From DATMRF01 sp035566435 (GTDB lineage Bacteria > Verrucomicrobiota > Verrucomicrobiia > Limisphaerales > UBA8199), in the NCBI GenBank assembly GCA_035566435.1, contig DATMRF010000127.1:58502-122501 (forward strand): 64,000 nucleotides of DNA, written 5' to 3'. A program made the translations under genes and the position numbers. Each line of letters opens with the position of its first letter. The first letter of the stretch is position 1. This document shows, one piece after another, positions 13,984-23,576 of the stretch. A model generated the notes under the pieces. It searched no databases. It was not told the DNA's origin and worked only from the letters and a program-made list of their open reading frames with translations.

Positions 13984-16917
13984 ATGCTACTTACGGAAGC
14001 ACCGAAGAAAGATTTGGCCACGAGGGAAACCAGCCGGCCGGCGGCGGTCCGCCCGGTTTCCGGAGGCTTGCCCGCCGCAGCGGATGAATTCTCCCGACGG
14101 CACATCGGGCCTAGCCCAGAAGAGACGCGGCAGATGCTGGAGTTGCTGGGACACGCGAGCCTCGAAGCGCTGGTGGAAAAGGCCGTACCCGCACAGATTC
14201 GGGTATCGCATCCGCTCCGAATCCCGGCCGGCCGCAGCGAGCATGAGGTTCTCAAAGCTCTCAAGGAGATTGCGTCCCAGAACCAGGTCTGCCGGTCGTA
14301 TATCGGGATGGGCTATTACGATTGCATTACACCCGCGGTCATCCAGCGGAACCTTCTGGAGAATCCCGGCTGGTACACCCAATATACTCCTTACCAGGCG
14401 GAGATTTCCCAGGGCCGGCTCGAGGCGCTGCTGACCTTTCAGACCATGGTGAGCGATTTGACCGGGCTCGAGGTCGCCAACGCCTCGCTCCTGGACGAAG
14501 GCACAGCCGCCGCCGAAGCGATGACGATGTGCCACGGACTAAACGCCGGCCGGAACCGGTTTTTCATTTCTGCGGCCTGTCACCCGCAGACGGTCGATGT
14601 TGTCAAGACTCGCGCCAAGGCGCTGGGAATTGAGTTGGTGGTGGGGGACCACGCGACGTTTGAATTCAACGACCAGGTTTTCGGGGCGCTGGTGCAGTAC
14701 CCGGACACTTACGGCGCGGTCCATGATTACGCCGGTTTTGCCGCGCGGGCGCACGCAGCGGGCGCGCTGGTTGCGGTCGCGGCGGATTTGCTGAGCCTGA
14801 CGCTGCTGCGGCCGCCCGGAGAATTTGGGGCCGACATCGCGCTGGGTAGCACGCAGCGGTTCGGCGTGCCCCTGGGCTACGGCGGACCCCACGCGGCGTT
14901 TTTTGCGACCCGGGACGCGCACAAGCGCCATATGCCGGGCCGGATCGTTGGTATCTCGAAGGACTCGCGAGGCCGCTCCGCCTTAAGGCTCGCGCTGCAA
15001 ACGCGCGAGCAGCACATTCGGCGCGAGAAAGCCACCAGCAATATCTGCACGGCGCAGGCGCTGCTGGCGAATATCGCGGCGATGTACGCCTGTTATCACG
15101 GTCCCGAGGGCCTGCGGAACATCGCGCAACGCATTCGCCTCCTGACGGGCGTGCTCGCCAAGGGCCTTGAGCGCCTGGGCTACAAGACCAGCCCGGGCCT
15201 TTTCTTCGACACGCTGCGCGTCGAAATCGGCAACCAAAGCAGCGAACGCATCCTGAAACATACGGAAACGCGCGGGGTTAACTTCAGAACCATCGACGAG
15301 CGCACTTTCGGCATTTCGCTGGACGAAACCACCACCGCGGCAGACCTGGTGGATATCTGGCGAGCCTTCAACAGCGACCGCGCGCCGGCGTTCACCGCCC
15401 GTGAGTTGGCCGGGGAGGCGGGCTCCGATTACCCGGCGCCGTTTGCCCGCACCAGCGAATACCTGGCTCATCCGGTCTTTAGCCGGTATCACTCCGAGAC
15501 GGAGATGATGCGTTACCTCAAACGGCTGGAAGCACGTGATTTGTCACTGACCACGTCGATGATTCCGCTCGGTTCCTGCACCATGAAGCTGAACTCCGCC
15601 GTGGAAATGCTGCCGGTGACGTGGCCGGAATTCGGGCGATTGCATCCCTTTGCGCCGTTACGCCAGGCGCGTGGGTACCAGGTCTTATTTCAGCAATTAG
15701 AGGATTGGCTGGCCGAACTGACAGGGTTCGCGGGGATTTCGCTCCAGCCCAACGCGGGCTCGCAGGGCGAGTATGCGGGCCTGCTGGTCATTCGTGCCTA
15801 TCACACCAGCCGCGGAGAAGGGCACCGAAAAGTGTGCCTGATACCCGCCTCCGCGCATGGGACCAATCCGGCCAGCGCCGTGATGGCCGGGCTGAAAGTC
15901 GTGGGGGTAGGGTGTGACCAGGATGGGAACATCGACCTGGCCGACTTGCGCGCCAAGGCGGAGGAGCACAAGAACGACCTCGCGGCCTTGATGATTACCT
16001 ATCCCTCAACCCACGGGGTGTTCGAGGAAGGCGTCAAAGAGATTTGCGAGATTATTCACGCAAACGGAGGGCAGGTGTACATGGACGGCGCGAACCTCAA
16101 CGCCCAAGTGGGGCTTTGCCGGCCGGGCGACATGGGCGCTGACGTGGGCCACCTGAACCTGCACAAAACGTTTTGCATTCCGCACGGCGGCGGCGGTCCC
16201 GGCATGGGCCCGATCGGCGCAGCGGCGCACCTGGTTGAATTTCTGCCGGGCCACGCCGTGGTCAACCTGGGCGGAGAGAATCCGGTGGGCGCGGTTTCAG
16301 CGGCGCCGTGGGGCAGCGCCAGCCTGCTGCCGATTTCCTGGGCCTATATCGCCGCGATGGGCGGGACAGGTCTGACTAAGGCGACGGAGTGCGCGATCCT
16401 CAATGCCAATTACATCGCCCGCCGCTTGCAGACTTATTATCCGGTTCTGTTCAAGGGCCGCGGCGGATTGGTGGCGCATGAATGCATCCTGGACCTGCGC
16501 CAATTCAAGAGCGTCACCGTCGAAGACGTCGCCAAACGGCTGATGGATTACGGGTTTCACGCGCCGACGATTTCCTGGCCCGTGCCCGGCACCATGATGG
16601 TCGAGCCGACCGAGAGCGAATCGAAAGCAGAGCTCGATCGCTTTTGTGATGCGCTCATCGGCATCCATGCCGAGATCCAAGCGATTGAATCCGGGCAGGC
16701 GGACCGCCAAAACAACCTGCTCAAGAATGCGCCCCACACCGCCGACATGCTCGCAGCGGAAAACTGGAACCGCCCCTATTCCCGCGAACAAGCCTGCTTC
16801 CCCGCCCCGTGGCTGCATGATTATAAGTTCTGGCCTGCCGTTGGGCGGATTGACAATGTCTATGGCGACCGGAACCTGGTCTGTTCGTGCGCGGGAATGG
16901 ACGCTTATTTGGAGTAG
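13984..16917 (+). CDS. gcvP: Glycine dehydrogenase (aminomethyl-transferring), P-protein
   Basis: A 977-residue homodimer-type P-protein with both halves fused. It decarboxylates glycine and passes the aminomethyl group to lipoyl-GcvH in the glycine cleavage system. Landmarks: RRHIGPSPEETRQMLELLG at the N-terminus, GYYDCITPAVIQRNLLENPG, GVPLGYGGPHAAFF, and the PLP lysine Lys728 in NLHKTFCIPHGGGGPG. The C-terminus ends with AENWNRPYSREQACFP. gcvT and gcvH are not in the window. The ATG at 13984 gives a roughly 30-residue N-terminal extension before the conserved domain; a later start is possible. A hemerythrin-like gene follows after 25 bases. Confidence 0.97.
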   Translation: MLLTEAPKKDLATRETSRPAAVRPVSGGLPAAADEFSRRHIGPSPEETRQMLELLGHASLEALVEKAVPAQIRVSHPLRIPAGRSEHEVLKALKEIASQNQVCRSYIGMGYYDCITPAVIQRNLLENPGWYTQYTPYQAEISQGRLEALLTFQTMVSDLTGLEVANASLLDEGTAAAEAMTMCHGLNAGRNRFFISAACHPQTVDVVKTRAKALGIELVVGDHATFEFNDQVFGALVQYPDTYGAVHDYAGFAARAHAAGALVAVAADLLSLTLLRPPGEFGADIALGSTQRFGVPLGYGGPHAAFFATRDAHKRHMPGRIVGISKDSRGRSALRLALQTREQHIRREKATSNICTAQALLANIAAMYACYHGPEGLRNIAQRIRLLTGVLAKGLERLGYKTSPGLFFDTLRVEIGNQSSERILKHTETRGVNFRTIDERTFGISLDETTTAADLVDIWRAFNSDRAPAFTARELAGEAGSDYPAPFARTSEYLAHPVFSRYHSETEMMRYLKRLEARDLSLTTSMIPLGSCTMKLNSAVEMLPVTWPEFGRLHPFAPLRQARGYQVLFQQLEDWLAELTGFAGISLQPNAGSQGEYAGLLVIRAYHTSRGEGHRKVCLIPASAHGTNPASAVMAGLKVVGVGCDQDGNIDLADLRAKAEEHKNDLAALMITYPSTHGVFEEGVKEICEIIHANGGQVYMDGANLNAQVGLCRPGDMGADVGHLNLHKTFCIPHGGGGPGMGPIGAAAHLVEFLPGHAVVNLGGENPVGAVSAAPWGSASLLPISWAYIAAMGGTGLTKATECAILNANYIARRLQTYYPVLFKGRGGLVAHECILDLRQFKSVTVEDVAKRLMDYGFHAPTISWPVPGTMMVEPTESESKAELDRFCDALIGIHAEIQAIESGQADRQNNLLKNAPHTADMLAAENWNRPYSREQACFPAPWLHDYKFWPAVGRIDNVYGDRNLVCSCAGMDAYLE

Positions 16918-16942
16918 TGAGCTTCAGGGCCGAAGGCTGCAC

Positions 16943-17398
16943 ATGAAAATCACCGAAGCGCTCTACGCCGAACACCTGGTCTTCCACAACATGTTCGATC
17001 ACCTCGAAGCCACGGCCCCCCGGCTGAAGTCGCTGGGCGAGGTCAAATCCGTCGCGTCGTTGATGGAAGTGATGTTGAAGGCGCATTCGGATACCGAGGA
17101 CGAGCTGTTTCTGGGACCGCTCGAACATTGCTTCGAACAAATCGGGCAGCGGGATGCGTTGCTGGAGGAGCACCGGGAGATGGATGGAAACCTGCGGCTC
17201 GTGCAAAAAGCGACCCGGTTAAAGGAAGCCCAGCGCCTCCTGCTGTTCGCGGTCGCCCATTCGCGAAGGCACTTTGACCGCGAGGAACGAATTGTTTTTC
17301 CCATCGCCGAGCGGGCGTTGAAGAGCAAAACGCTAACCGAGCTGGCCCAGGCCTGGAAAGACCAAAGGACCACAGCCGCCGTCCCCGTGGGCAGTTGA
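16943..17398 (+). CDS. Hemerythrin-like (HHE) domain protein
   Basis: From the ATG at 16943 (MKITEALYAEHLVFHNMFDH) the product is 151 residues and all helical. Conserved metal-ligand candidates appear in four helices: H-x3-H-x3-DH (HLVFHNMFDH), KAHSDTEDELF, LEEHREMD, and HSRRHFDREERIVFPIAE. Proteins of this family bind a di-iron centre and sense or store oxygen or NO, or protect iron clusters. It lies 25 bases after gcvP on the same strand and may be co-transcribed. No link to glycine cleavage is known to me. Confidence 0.8.
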   Translation: MKITEALYAEHLVFHNMFDHLEATAPRLKSLGEVKSVASLMEVMLKAHSDTEDELFLGPLEHCFEQIGQRDALLEEHREMDGNLRLVQKATRLKEAQRLLLFAVAHSRRHFDREERIVFPIAERALKSKTLTELAQAWKDQRTTAAVPVGS

Positions 17399-17410
17399 TC
17401 CTTCCATCAA

Positions 17411-18316
17411 CTATCCACTAACCGCTATCAACTGTTTGAGCGCTGTCTCCACCGCCGTCACCAGCGCGGCAACTCGCACTGGCAGCGGAAAGTCCGACGG
17501 CGCTTCCAGCGTGTACGACAGACCGGTCTTGTGGGTGATGAGATAGAAGGCCTCTGGCCACTGCGGCCGCTCGCGGGGTTCAATGTCCGGACGGATGAGA
17601 CCGTCTCGAGCGGGCCGGCCCTCGATCATTTCCGAGCGGTCGATGGGGCAGACCTTGCTCACACTTTCAATCATGGGTTCGGCCAGCGAAGGGTGGCGCT
17701 TGGGATTCAGCTCATAAACGTAAAAGCCGTGCGATTCCCAGTCCTCGTGCAAGCAGAGGCATAAGTCGAAACCAGGCTGGCGTTGCAGCCAGTCGATGTG
17801 GGCAATGGTTTCGCCCGCCTGCGGTTCGCGGTACTGGCGGTTGAGGTCGAGATTCCCTGCGTTTTCACGGCGGTTCAGCAGAAACCCCGCGGGGTTCAGG
17901 CAGGGGCAGAGCCAAAGGTCGAAGGCCGCCGGCCACAGGCTGGTTTGCAGCAGTTGCCGCACGGCCAGCGGGCCGGCGGGCTCATCACCATGAATCCCAG
18001 TGCTGAGATAGACGCGGGGACGCCGATGGCCTGATCGCAACGCCTGATCGGCGTCCACTGCAGTGTGTTCACGACCGCCGGCAGCCTGGGCCGTGTCCGG
18101 CGTGCCGATGCGCGTAAACGCCAGCAGATTTGGACCCGGGCTCGCGGGGATTTCTTCGATGGTCCAGCCATGGGTCCTGGCGGCCGCGACACCTTCGGCC
18201 AACACGGCCTCGATATCGATGGTTTCGCCGCGATACCCGTTGTGGTTCTTGCCAAGTCGCCGCAGCTCCGGCCGGCCCGGTAGAGCATTGAACGCTGGTT
18301 GGTGCAATTCAGCCAC
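17411..18316 (-). CDS. M14-type zinc carboxypeptidase / aspartoacylase-like protein
   Basis: A 301-residue protein starting at a GTG (MAELHQPAFN). It carries the M14 zinc site: His109 and Glu112 in GIHGDEPAGP, and His190 in CLHEDW. The likely catalytic Glu271 is in SYTLEAPS, and substrate-binding residues occur in NLDLNRQYRE. This size and motif order fit the bacterial MpaA / succinylglutamate desuccinylase branch, which removes terminal amino acids from peptides (for example murein peptides) or deacylates amino acids. No signal peptide, so cytoplasmic. It ends 12 bases from the convergent hemerythrin gene. Exact substrate unknown. Confidence 0.8.
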   Translation of the reverse strand: MAELHQPAFNALPGRPELRRLGKNHNGYRGETIDIEAVLAEGVAAARTHGWTIEEIPASPGPNLLAFTRIGTPDTAQAAGGREHTAVDADQALRSGHRRPRVYLSTGIHGDEPAGPLAVRQLLQTSLWPAAFDLWLCPCLNPAGFLLNRRENAGNLDLNRQYREPQAGETIAHIDWLQRQPGFDLCLCLHEDWESHGFYVYELNPKRHPSLAEPMIESVSKVCPIDRSEMIEGRPARDGLIRPDIEPRERPQWPEAFYLITHKTGLSYTLEAPSDFPLPVRVAALVTAVETALKQLIAVSG

Positions 18317-18480
18317 GGGTTCACTTTACGCAATTTCTGGCGAACGGCCAGCACCGCACAGAATTTGGCACCCTCCGCTGCAGGAGACGACGTCAGGAGT
18401 CTCTTATCGTTCCTCTCCCCCCTCAGTCGCCTTTTCGCGGCTTCTCGCGCCTTCGTGTGGCGATTCCGTCCCTCAGCGCA

Positions 18481-19539
18481 TCAAGCTGCAGCAGTAGCCG
18501 GTTCCTGGTCCACAAACCCGTGCTTGTCCCAGTGGGGGTCCAGGCCCAGATCACGCAGCATTTGGAGGTCCTTTTCGACCGGCTGGTTGAGCGTGGTCAG
18601 ATAATTTCCGACCATGAGCGCACTGGCGCCGGCCATAAAGACCAAACTCTGCAGGTCGCGCAGGTTCACCGTTCGGCCCCCGGCAATTTTAATCTCCTGC
18701 CGCGGCAAAATGAAGCGAAAACAGGCGATTGACTTGAGGATTTCCAGCGGGGGCAGTGGCTCGCGCCCGGCGAACGGCGTGCCTTGAATTGGATTCAGAA
18801 TGTTAATCGGCACCACCTGGGCGCCGAGTTCCTTCAGCGAGAACGCAAGCTCGCAGCGGTCCTCGCGCGTTTCACCCATTCCCAGGATACCGCCGGAGCA
18901 AATCTTGATTCCAGCCTTTTGCAGGTAGCGGATGGTTTGCACGCGCTCCTCGTAAGTGTGCGTGGTGCAAACCTGCGGGAAAAATCGCTGCGAACTCTCG
19001 AGGTTATGATTGTAGCACTCCAGCCCGGCCTCTTTGAGCCGGTCGGCAACCGCCTGGCTCCGAATCATCCCCAGCGACCCGTCCGGGCGTGCCTTCCCGC
19101 TCCGCTTCAACTCCGCCAGCCGGGAACAAATGTCATCGAGCACGGGTCCTTCCTCAAGCCCGCGCCAGGCGGCGACCAACCCCAGGGCGGTCACACCATT
19201 GGCGTGGGCTTCCTCGGCGGCAACGCGCACCGGCTCCGCCTCGATGAGCCCATAGCGCGGCGACTCGGTTTGATAAGCGGCGGATTGGGAGCAGAAGCGG
19301 CAATTCTCGGAACAGCCGCCCGCTTTCACATTCACGATCGAGCATAGGTGGATCTTGTTCCCCTTGAAATGTTCGCGGATACGGTTCCCCCAGGAGAGCA
19401 GCTCGAAAATGTCACCGCTGCTCTCCAAATTGAACAGCCAAAGCGCTTCTTCGCGGTCAATCTCGCCGCCGCTCAGCACGCGCCGCCCCAAAGCGCCCAT
19501 CCGGGTCGAGTTCGTTGCGTCAAGTGATGTCGCGCTCAT
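18481..19539 (-). CDS. bioB: Biotin synthase
   Basis: Radical SAM enzyme converting dethiobiotin to biotin. The radical-SAM cluster motif CSENCRFCSQ is preceded by VNVKAGG. Other hallmarks are YNHNLESSQRFFPQV, CSGGILGMGETREDR, VPINILNPIQGTPF and, near the end, KIAGGRTVNLRDLQS. I chose the ATG at 19539 (MSATSLDATNST), giving 351 residues; an upstream start at 19629 would add a low-complexity 30 residues. No bioA or bioD is adjacent; a BioF-like gene lies 16 kb away at 35563. Confidence 0.96.
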   Translation of the reverse strand: MSATSLDATNSTRMGALGRRVLSGGEIDREEALWLFNLESSGDIFELLSWGNRIREHFKGNKIHLCSIVNVKAGGCSENCRFCSQSAAYQTESPRYGLIEAEPVRVAAEEAHANGVTALGLVAAWRGLEEGPVLDDICSRLAELKRSGKARPDGSLGMIRSQAVADRLKEAGLECYNHNLESSQRFFPQVCTTHTYEERVQTIRYLQKAGIKICSGGILGMGETREDRCELAFSLKELGAQVVPINILNPIQGTPFAGREPLPPLEILKSIACFRFILPRQEIKIAGGRTVNLRDLQSLVFMAGASALMVGNYLTTLNQPVEKDLQMLRDLGLDPHWDKHGFVDQEPATAAA

Positions 19540-19597
19540 GGTTGACACAATACCGGGTAATCGACCCAGCGCAAGGGCCAATCGAAAACCGTCGGGC

Positions 19598-19840
19598 TCA
19601 GGCGACTTCGCCGGATCTCTTGGCGGCAAATTCGGTCATCGGCCGCACAGGCAACACGATATCGTATTGCTGTTCTTCGAATTTGAGGACGAGTTGGACA
19701 CCCGAGAGCTTGTTGGTTACGCAAAAGTCGATCGCCGCAGTCGAACTGACGAAATCCATCCCTTCATCGCTCGGGCGGACCCACGAACCCACATCTTTGA
19801 AGTAGAGGCCAGTGTCTTTCTGCTGCAGAAGTATTCGCAT
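19598..19840 (-). CDS. Small conserved-looking hypothetical protein
   Basis: An 80-residue frame from the ATG at 19840: MRILLQQKDTGLYFKDVGSW, then RPSDEGMDFVSSTAAIDFCV and LVLKFEEQQYDIVLPVRP. The alternation suggests a small mixed alpha/beta fold. The YFKDVGSWV-to-AIDFC layout, in which a Lys/Asp-rich strand is followed by a short helix, looks conserved rather than random. It sits between lepB and bioB on the same strand. Family and function are not recognised. Confidence 0.55.
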   Translation of the reverse strand: MRILLQQKDTGLYFKDVGSWVRPSDEGMDFVSSTAAIDFCVTNKLSGVQLVLKFEEQQYDIVLPVRPMTEFAAKRSGEVA

Positions 19841-20014
19841 AGGCTGCTCGTACCACACGTTGACTGCCTGCTGTCGCGACCCGATGGCCCAAGGAGGTGG
19901 TTAGCCGCCAGGCTAACGGGACTACTGGCTGCGTTGAGCAAGATTATACGCGAAGGCTATGCGTGCGCAACCGTAAAAGTCACGGCAAGAGAGGGCGAAT
20001 CGGGGGGGGGAGGC

Positions 20015-20596
20015 TCAGCGGATGACCAGGCCCAGGATATTCCGGCGCGGGACCGGTCCGTAAACACGGCTGTCCACAGAAAAGTTCCGGTTATCTCCCA
20101 GGACGAAGAACTGGCCCTGGGCGCATTGGAACCATTGCTGGGTTTGCCCGGAAGCCGCATAAGTCTGGGTGCCGGGCGGCAGATAGGGCTCGTCGATCCG
20201 CCGGCCGTTCACATACACGCGCCCCTCCTTCAGGCACACCAGGTCGCCGCTGGCGGCGACGACGCGCTTAACCGAGAAACCGTTATCCATCGGGTCGCGG
20301 AGAACCACCACATCGGCACAGCGCGGAGCCCGCGCATAAAACACCCACCGATTAAGCAAATAACTGTCCGAATCGTGAAGCGTCGGGAACATGCTGACCC
20401 CGACCACCGTCACAGACTGGAGGAAGAAATGGCTGACGAAAAAATAGCTGGCCACAGCCAGCAGCGCGATAACCAGGTACTGCCCGCCCTGTCGGACCAT
20501 TAGGCGCGCCGGCGAACTGCTCTTGCTCACTGGCGCGATCAAGGGTTCCCCTGTTGACACCGATTCAGGGTTCGCCATGGGCGATTCTGCGCTCAT
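20015..20596 (-). CDS. lepB: Signal peptidase I
   Basis: A 193-residue S26 protease that cuts signal peptides from exported proteins. It has one transmembrane helix (YLVIALLAVASYFFVSHFF, residues 40-58), the nucleophile Ser68 in GVSMFPTL, the general base Lys110 in NGFSVKRVVA, and box E in VLGDNRNFSVDSRVYGPV (GDN-x2-SxDSR type). A short polar N-terminal extension precedes the helix. A run of nine G lies just beyond its stop near 20002-20010, a spot where sequencing errors are likely. Confidence 0.95.
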   Translation of the reverse strand: MSAESPMANPESVSTGEPLIAPVSKSSSPARLMVRQGGQYLVIALLAVASYFFVSHFFLQSVTVVGVSMFPTLHDSDSYLLNRWVFYARAPRCADVVVLRDPMDNGFSVKRVVAASGDLVCLKEGRVYVNGRRIDEPYLPPGTQTYAASGQTQQWFQCAQGQFFVLGDNRNFSVDSRVYGPVPRRNILGLVIR

Positions 20597-20691
20597 CTGG
20601 TGGTTAGAGTATTCACCGGCCTCATTCCTTCAACAAGCGTGAAAATTACCGAAAGCTTACCGATCAAGTACGGTTCTACGAAATCGCCTGC

Positions 20692-21108
20692 TCATCCCTT
20701 CCGCGAATCAGCGTCCGGTTGATGCCGGCTTGCGGGAGTGGCCTTGGCGATCGCCGCGCGCAAATCCTCCAGGAGAAACGGCTTGCTGATCACGCAATCG
20801 ATGCCGGAAAGCGGGTTGCCCGTGAACCTGAGCATCTCGGCATACGCTGTGATCAGAACGACCGGCTGTCCCGGGTTGCGGGCCTTGAGCGCGGCGGCCA
20901 GCTCGTCGCCCTTCATGTCCGGCATGGCGAAGTCTGTGAAGACCAGGTCGAATTTGCCCTGGTCGAACAATTCCAGAGCCTCTTTCGCACTGCTCGCCGT
21001 CTCAACGACATGGCCGTCGAACGCCAGCATCATCTTGACGGCGTCGCAGACGAATGGCTCGTCATCGACCACCAGGATGCGGCGTTTGGGAAAAGCTGGC
21101 GCGCTCAT
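20692..21108 (-). CDS. Single-domain response regulator (CheY-like receiver)
   Basis: A 138-residue stand-alone receiver domain. The acidic pocket is Asp15/Asp16 in VVDDEPF, the phospho-acceptor is Asp59 in FTDFAMPDM, Thr87 lies in LITAYAE, and Lys109 in ISKPFLLEDL. There is no output domain, so it must act by protein-protein contact in a phosphorelay. No histidine kinase is nearby, which makes it an orphan. Neighbours are lepB (downstream) and an EamA transporter (upstream), both on the same strand. Confidence 0.92.
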   Translation of the reverse strand: MSAPAFPKRRILVVDDEPFVCDAVKMMLAFDGHVVETASSAKEALELFDQGKFDLVFTDFAMPDMKGDELAAALKARNPGQPVVLITAYAEMLRFTGNPLSGIDCVISKPFLLEDLRAAIAKATPASRHQPDADSRKG

Positions 21109-21131
21109 GTCGGAATGTGTCGGCCCGTATT

Positions 21132-22034
21132 CTATGAAACCCGCACCGGACTGCCAGCTTTTGTTGGCTTAATCTGCCGGGAAAGTCCCAGGACCAGCCC
21201 GGCAACGATGGCTAGGCTCCCCAGCAACTGGCCCCAGTTCAGCTTCTCGCGCAACCACAACGCCGCCAGCGCCACGCCGAAAATCGATTGCGCGAAAACC
21301 GTCAGCGCCGCCACGTTCACCGGGCATTCCCGGATCACAATAAACCACACACTGTACCCTACAACGGTGCAGATAATCGCAAGCCCCAGCAGTAAAACCC
21401 ACGCAATCATTGGCATTGTCGTTGCCTTTTGGAGAGTTTCACGCCCATCGATCAAGAGGTTTACCGCCGTCCCCACCAGCAGGGAAATCGCGAGCATCTT
21501 CATCACACTGGCCCGGCTCACAATTGGTTTGCCCATCACCGAATACGCCGCCTCGCAAACGAACGAGGAAACAAAAATCAGGCTGGCCGCCAGCCCCGTC
21601 CACTGGAACCCGGGCCGCCAGACCCCGTGCAGCACCGCCACGCCCCCCATGCCCAGGATAAACCCGCCCCAGCGGCGCGGCCCGATCTGCTCGTGCAAAA
21701 AGACCGCCGCCGCCACGGACGCAATCACCGGTTCCAGGCCCATCAGCACCGCTGAGTTCCCCGCCGTGCCCAACTGGTTGCCGTACACCTGCAATCGCTG
21801 CCCCAGCACGTAGAGCACCAGCCCCATGATGCAGGTCAGCACCAGGTCCCGTCCACGGGGGGCTGGACCGGGCAACCAAGGCCAAGCAAAAAGCAGACAA
21901 AGTCCAGCCAAACCGAACCGAAGCGTCACAATGCCCCCCGTCGGAACACTCTGGCCGATAACCTTGTACGACGAATACACGGCCGCCCAGAAAAAGTTCA
22001 TGACCAACAGAATTATTAAATACGACGGCTTCAC
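21132..22034 (-). CDS. EamA / DMT-family transporter
   Basis: A 300-residue inner-membrane protein with ten predicted transmembrane helices in two EamA repeats. The first opens with LIILLVMNFFWAAVYSSYKV and includes LVLYVLGQRLQVYGNQLGTA; the second includes MIAWVLLLGLAIICTVVGYS and closes with GQLLGSLAIVAGLVLGLS. The drug/metabolite transporter superfamily exports or imports small molecules such as amino acids and sugars. The substrate cannot be read from the sequence. It ends 24 bases before the receiver gene, so the two may share a transcript. Confidence 0.88.
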   Translation of the reverse strand: MKPSYLIILLVMNFFWAAVYSSYKVIGQSVPTGGIVTLRFGLAGLCLLFAWPWLPGPAPRGRDLVLTCIMGLVLYVLGQRLQVYGNQLGTAGNSAVLMGLEPVIASVAAAVFLHEQIGPRRWGGFILGMGGVAVLHGVWRPGFQWTGLAASLIFVSSFVCEAAYSVMGKPIVSRASVMKMLAISLLVGTAVNLLIDGRETLQKATTMPMIAWVLLLGLAIICTVVGYSVWFIVIRECPVNVAALTVFAQSIFGVALAALWLREKLNWGQLLGSLAIVAGLVLGLSRQIKPTKAGSPVRVS

Positions 22035-22184
22035 GAGCGTCTAATGGCGCAGAACAAACCGGTTTGCCCGGTAGCTGGCAAGCTCCGAGTGGCGGGCGCC
22101 TTGAATCGCGAAGCTTGCTTTCCCACGGGAAAGTAGCTCTTAAGCCCACGTCCTAAACGTTCAAGCTGAGCACTTTGGAATGAA

Positions 22185-23468
22185 ATGAGAACCTGGATTA
22201 GCCTGATCATCATCCTGACACTGGGCGCCGGCGGTTACTACGGCTGGCGTCAGTACCAAAAAAACCAACTCACCTCCGCCGCCCCGGGCCGGCCCACCAC
22301 CGCCATCGCGGAATTGCGCGATATCAACTTCGCTGTCAACGCCGCAGGCGAAATCGCCCCAGCCGAGCAAGTCTCCGTCCGGCCCGAAATCAATGGCTTG
22401 CTCCTCACTCTCCCAGTGGACATCGGCGACCGTGTCAAAAAGGACCAGCTGCTGTTCAAGCTCGACGACAGCGAACTTCAACAGCAACGCGCCTCGAACT
22501 TGACCGACATCGAAAAAGCCAAACTGGGAGTCGAGAAAGCCGACCGGGATTACCAACGGGCGAAGCAGTTACTGAGCGAAAAGTTGATTTCACAAGAGGT
22601 CTATGACGACACCAAAACGGCTTACGACCTCGCCAAGAACGCCCTCGAGAGCGCCCAGAAGGTCCTCGCGATTACCGAAGAGCGCCTCACCAAAACCGAG
22701 GTCCGCGCCCCATTCGATTGCACGGTGCTGACCCGGCCGGTATCCGTTGGCCAGGCTGTCTCGGGCTCGGGCGGGTTCAACAGCGGCACCGAGGTGCTCA
22801 CCATCGCCGACCTCAATTCGATGATCATCAATGCGCAGGTCAACCAAGCCGATGTCCCGCGCCTTAAAGTCGGGGAAACCGTCCAGGTCACTGTCGAGGC
22901 AGTCACCGGTCTGCTGGTCACCGGCATGGTCGAACGCCTTTCCCCGCAAGCTACCATCCGCAATAATATCAAGGGTTACCCCGCCCGCATCGCACTCAGA
23001 AACGTGGACCCTCGAGTCCGGCCCGGGATGACCGCCAATGTCAGGATCCCCGTGGCGTCAGCCGACCAGGTCACCGCCGTGCCGCTGTCCGCAGTCTTTA
23101 CCGAAAGAAATCCTGAAACCGGCCAAATGGAACGTTACGTTTATGTAGCGCAAGGCGACCGTCTCGAAAGGCGGAACGTGACGGTAGGCGTTTCCGATTA
23201 CTTTTACGCCGAGATCCAGGACGGCTTGAAACCGGGCGAAATCGTATCCCTGGAGCTTCCGAAGGATGAGCTCGAGAAGATAGCGCAACAGTTGGCCGTC
23301 CAAAAGCCCGGCGGCGACCAGGGCGCTCCGGCCGCCAAATCAGGGGCTGTGCCGGGCATCAGCCGGACCAACACAACCACCCTGGGCACCACGGGCGCTT
23401 CACCGGACATTTCGTCTAATTCCCTCCCCGCCAGCGCAACCCCCGCACGCGCCGCCGGCAAGTCTTAA
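22185..23468 (+). CDS. Membrane fusion protein of a MacAB-type efflux system
   Basis: A 427-residue periplasmic adaptor (HlyD/MacA type). It has an N-terminal anchor (LIIILTLGAGGYYGWRQYQK), a lipoyl-like half-motif (AAGEIAPAEQVSVRPEINGL), a long helical hairpin (residues about 95-165, KAKLGVEKADRDYQRAKQLL), the matching second half (TEVRAPFDCTVLTRPVSVGQ), a beta-barrel domain and a membrane-proximal domain (YVYVAQGDRLERRNVTVGVS). The C-terminal 50 residues are Ala/Ser/Thr-rich and probably disordered. It is the first gene of a run with an ATPase and two permeases. Confidence 0.92.
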   Translation: MRTWISLIIILTLGAGGYYGWRQYQKNQLTSAAPGRPTTAIAELRDINFAVNAAGEIAPAEQVSVRPEINGLLLTLPVDIGDRVKKDQLLFKLDDSELQQQRASNLTDIEKAKLGVEKADRDYQRAKQLLSEKLISQEVYDDTKTAYDLAKNALESAQKVLAITEERLTKTEVRAPFDCTVLTRPVSVGQAVSGSGGFNSGTEVLTIADLNSMIINAQVNQADVPRLKVGETVQVTVEAVTGLLVTGMVERLSPQATIRNNIKGYPARIALRNVDPRVRPGMTANVRIPVASADQVTAVPLSAVFTERNPETGQMERYVYVAQGDRLERRNVTVGVSDYFYAEIQDGLKPGEIVSLELPKDELEKIAQQLAVQKPGGDQGAPAAKSGAVPGISRTNTTTLGTTGASPDISSNSLPASATPARAAGKS

Positions 23469-23576
23469 TAGAGGTCCAAACCAGGGTCAAATCGGCGCCG
23501 CACGCAACACGCATCATTTCCCCTGCTATCAGCTATCAACCAATAACTACCACCTCCCTCAAATCAACGCCCTCAA

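Noticed and set aside
19900..19917. Hairpin GTTAGCC-GCCA-GGCTAAC as a terminator of lepB
   Set aside because: Short stem with no T-tract; left unassigned.
19355..20503. 382-codon plus-strand open frame over lepB and its neighbours
   Set aside because: It is antisense to lepB and bioB, which have full active-site motifs.
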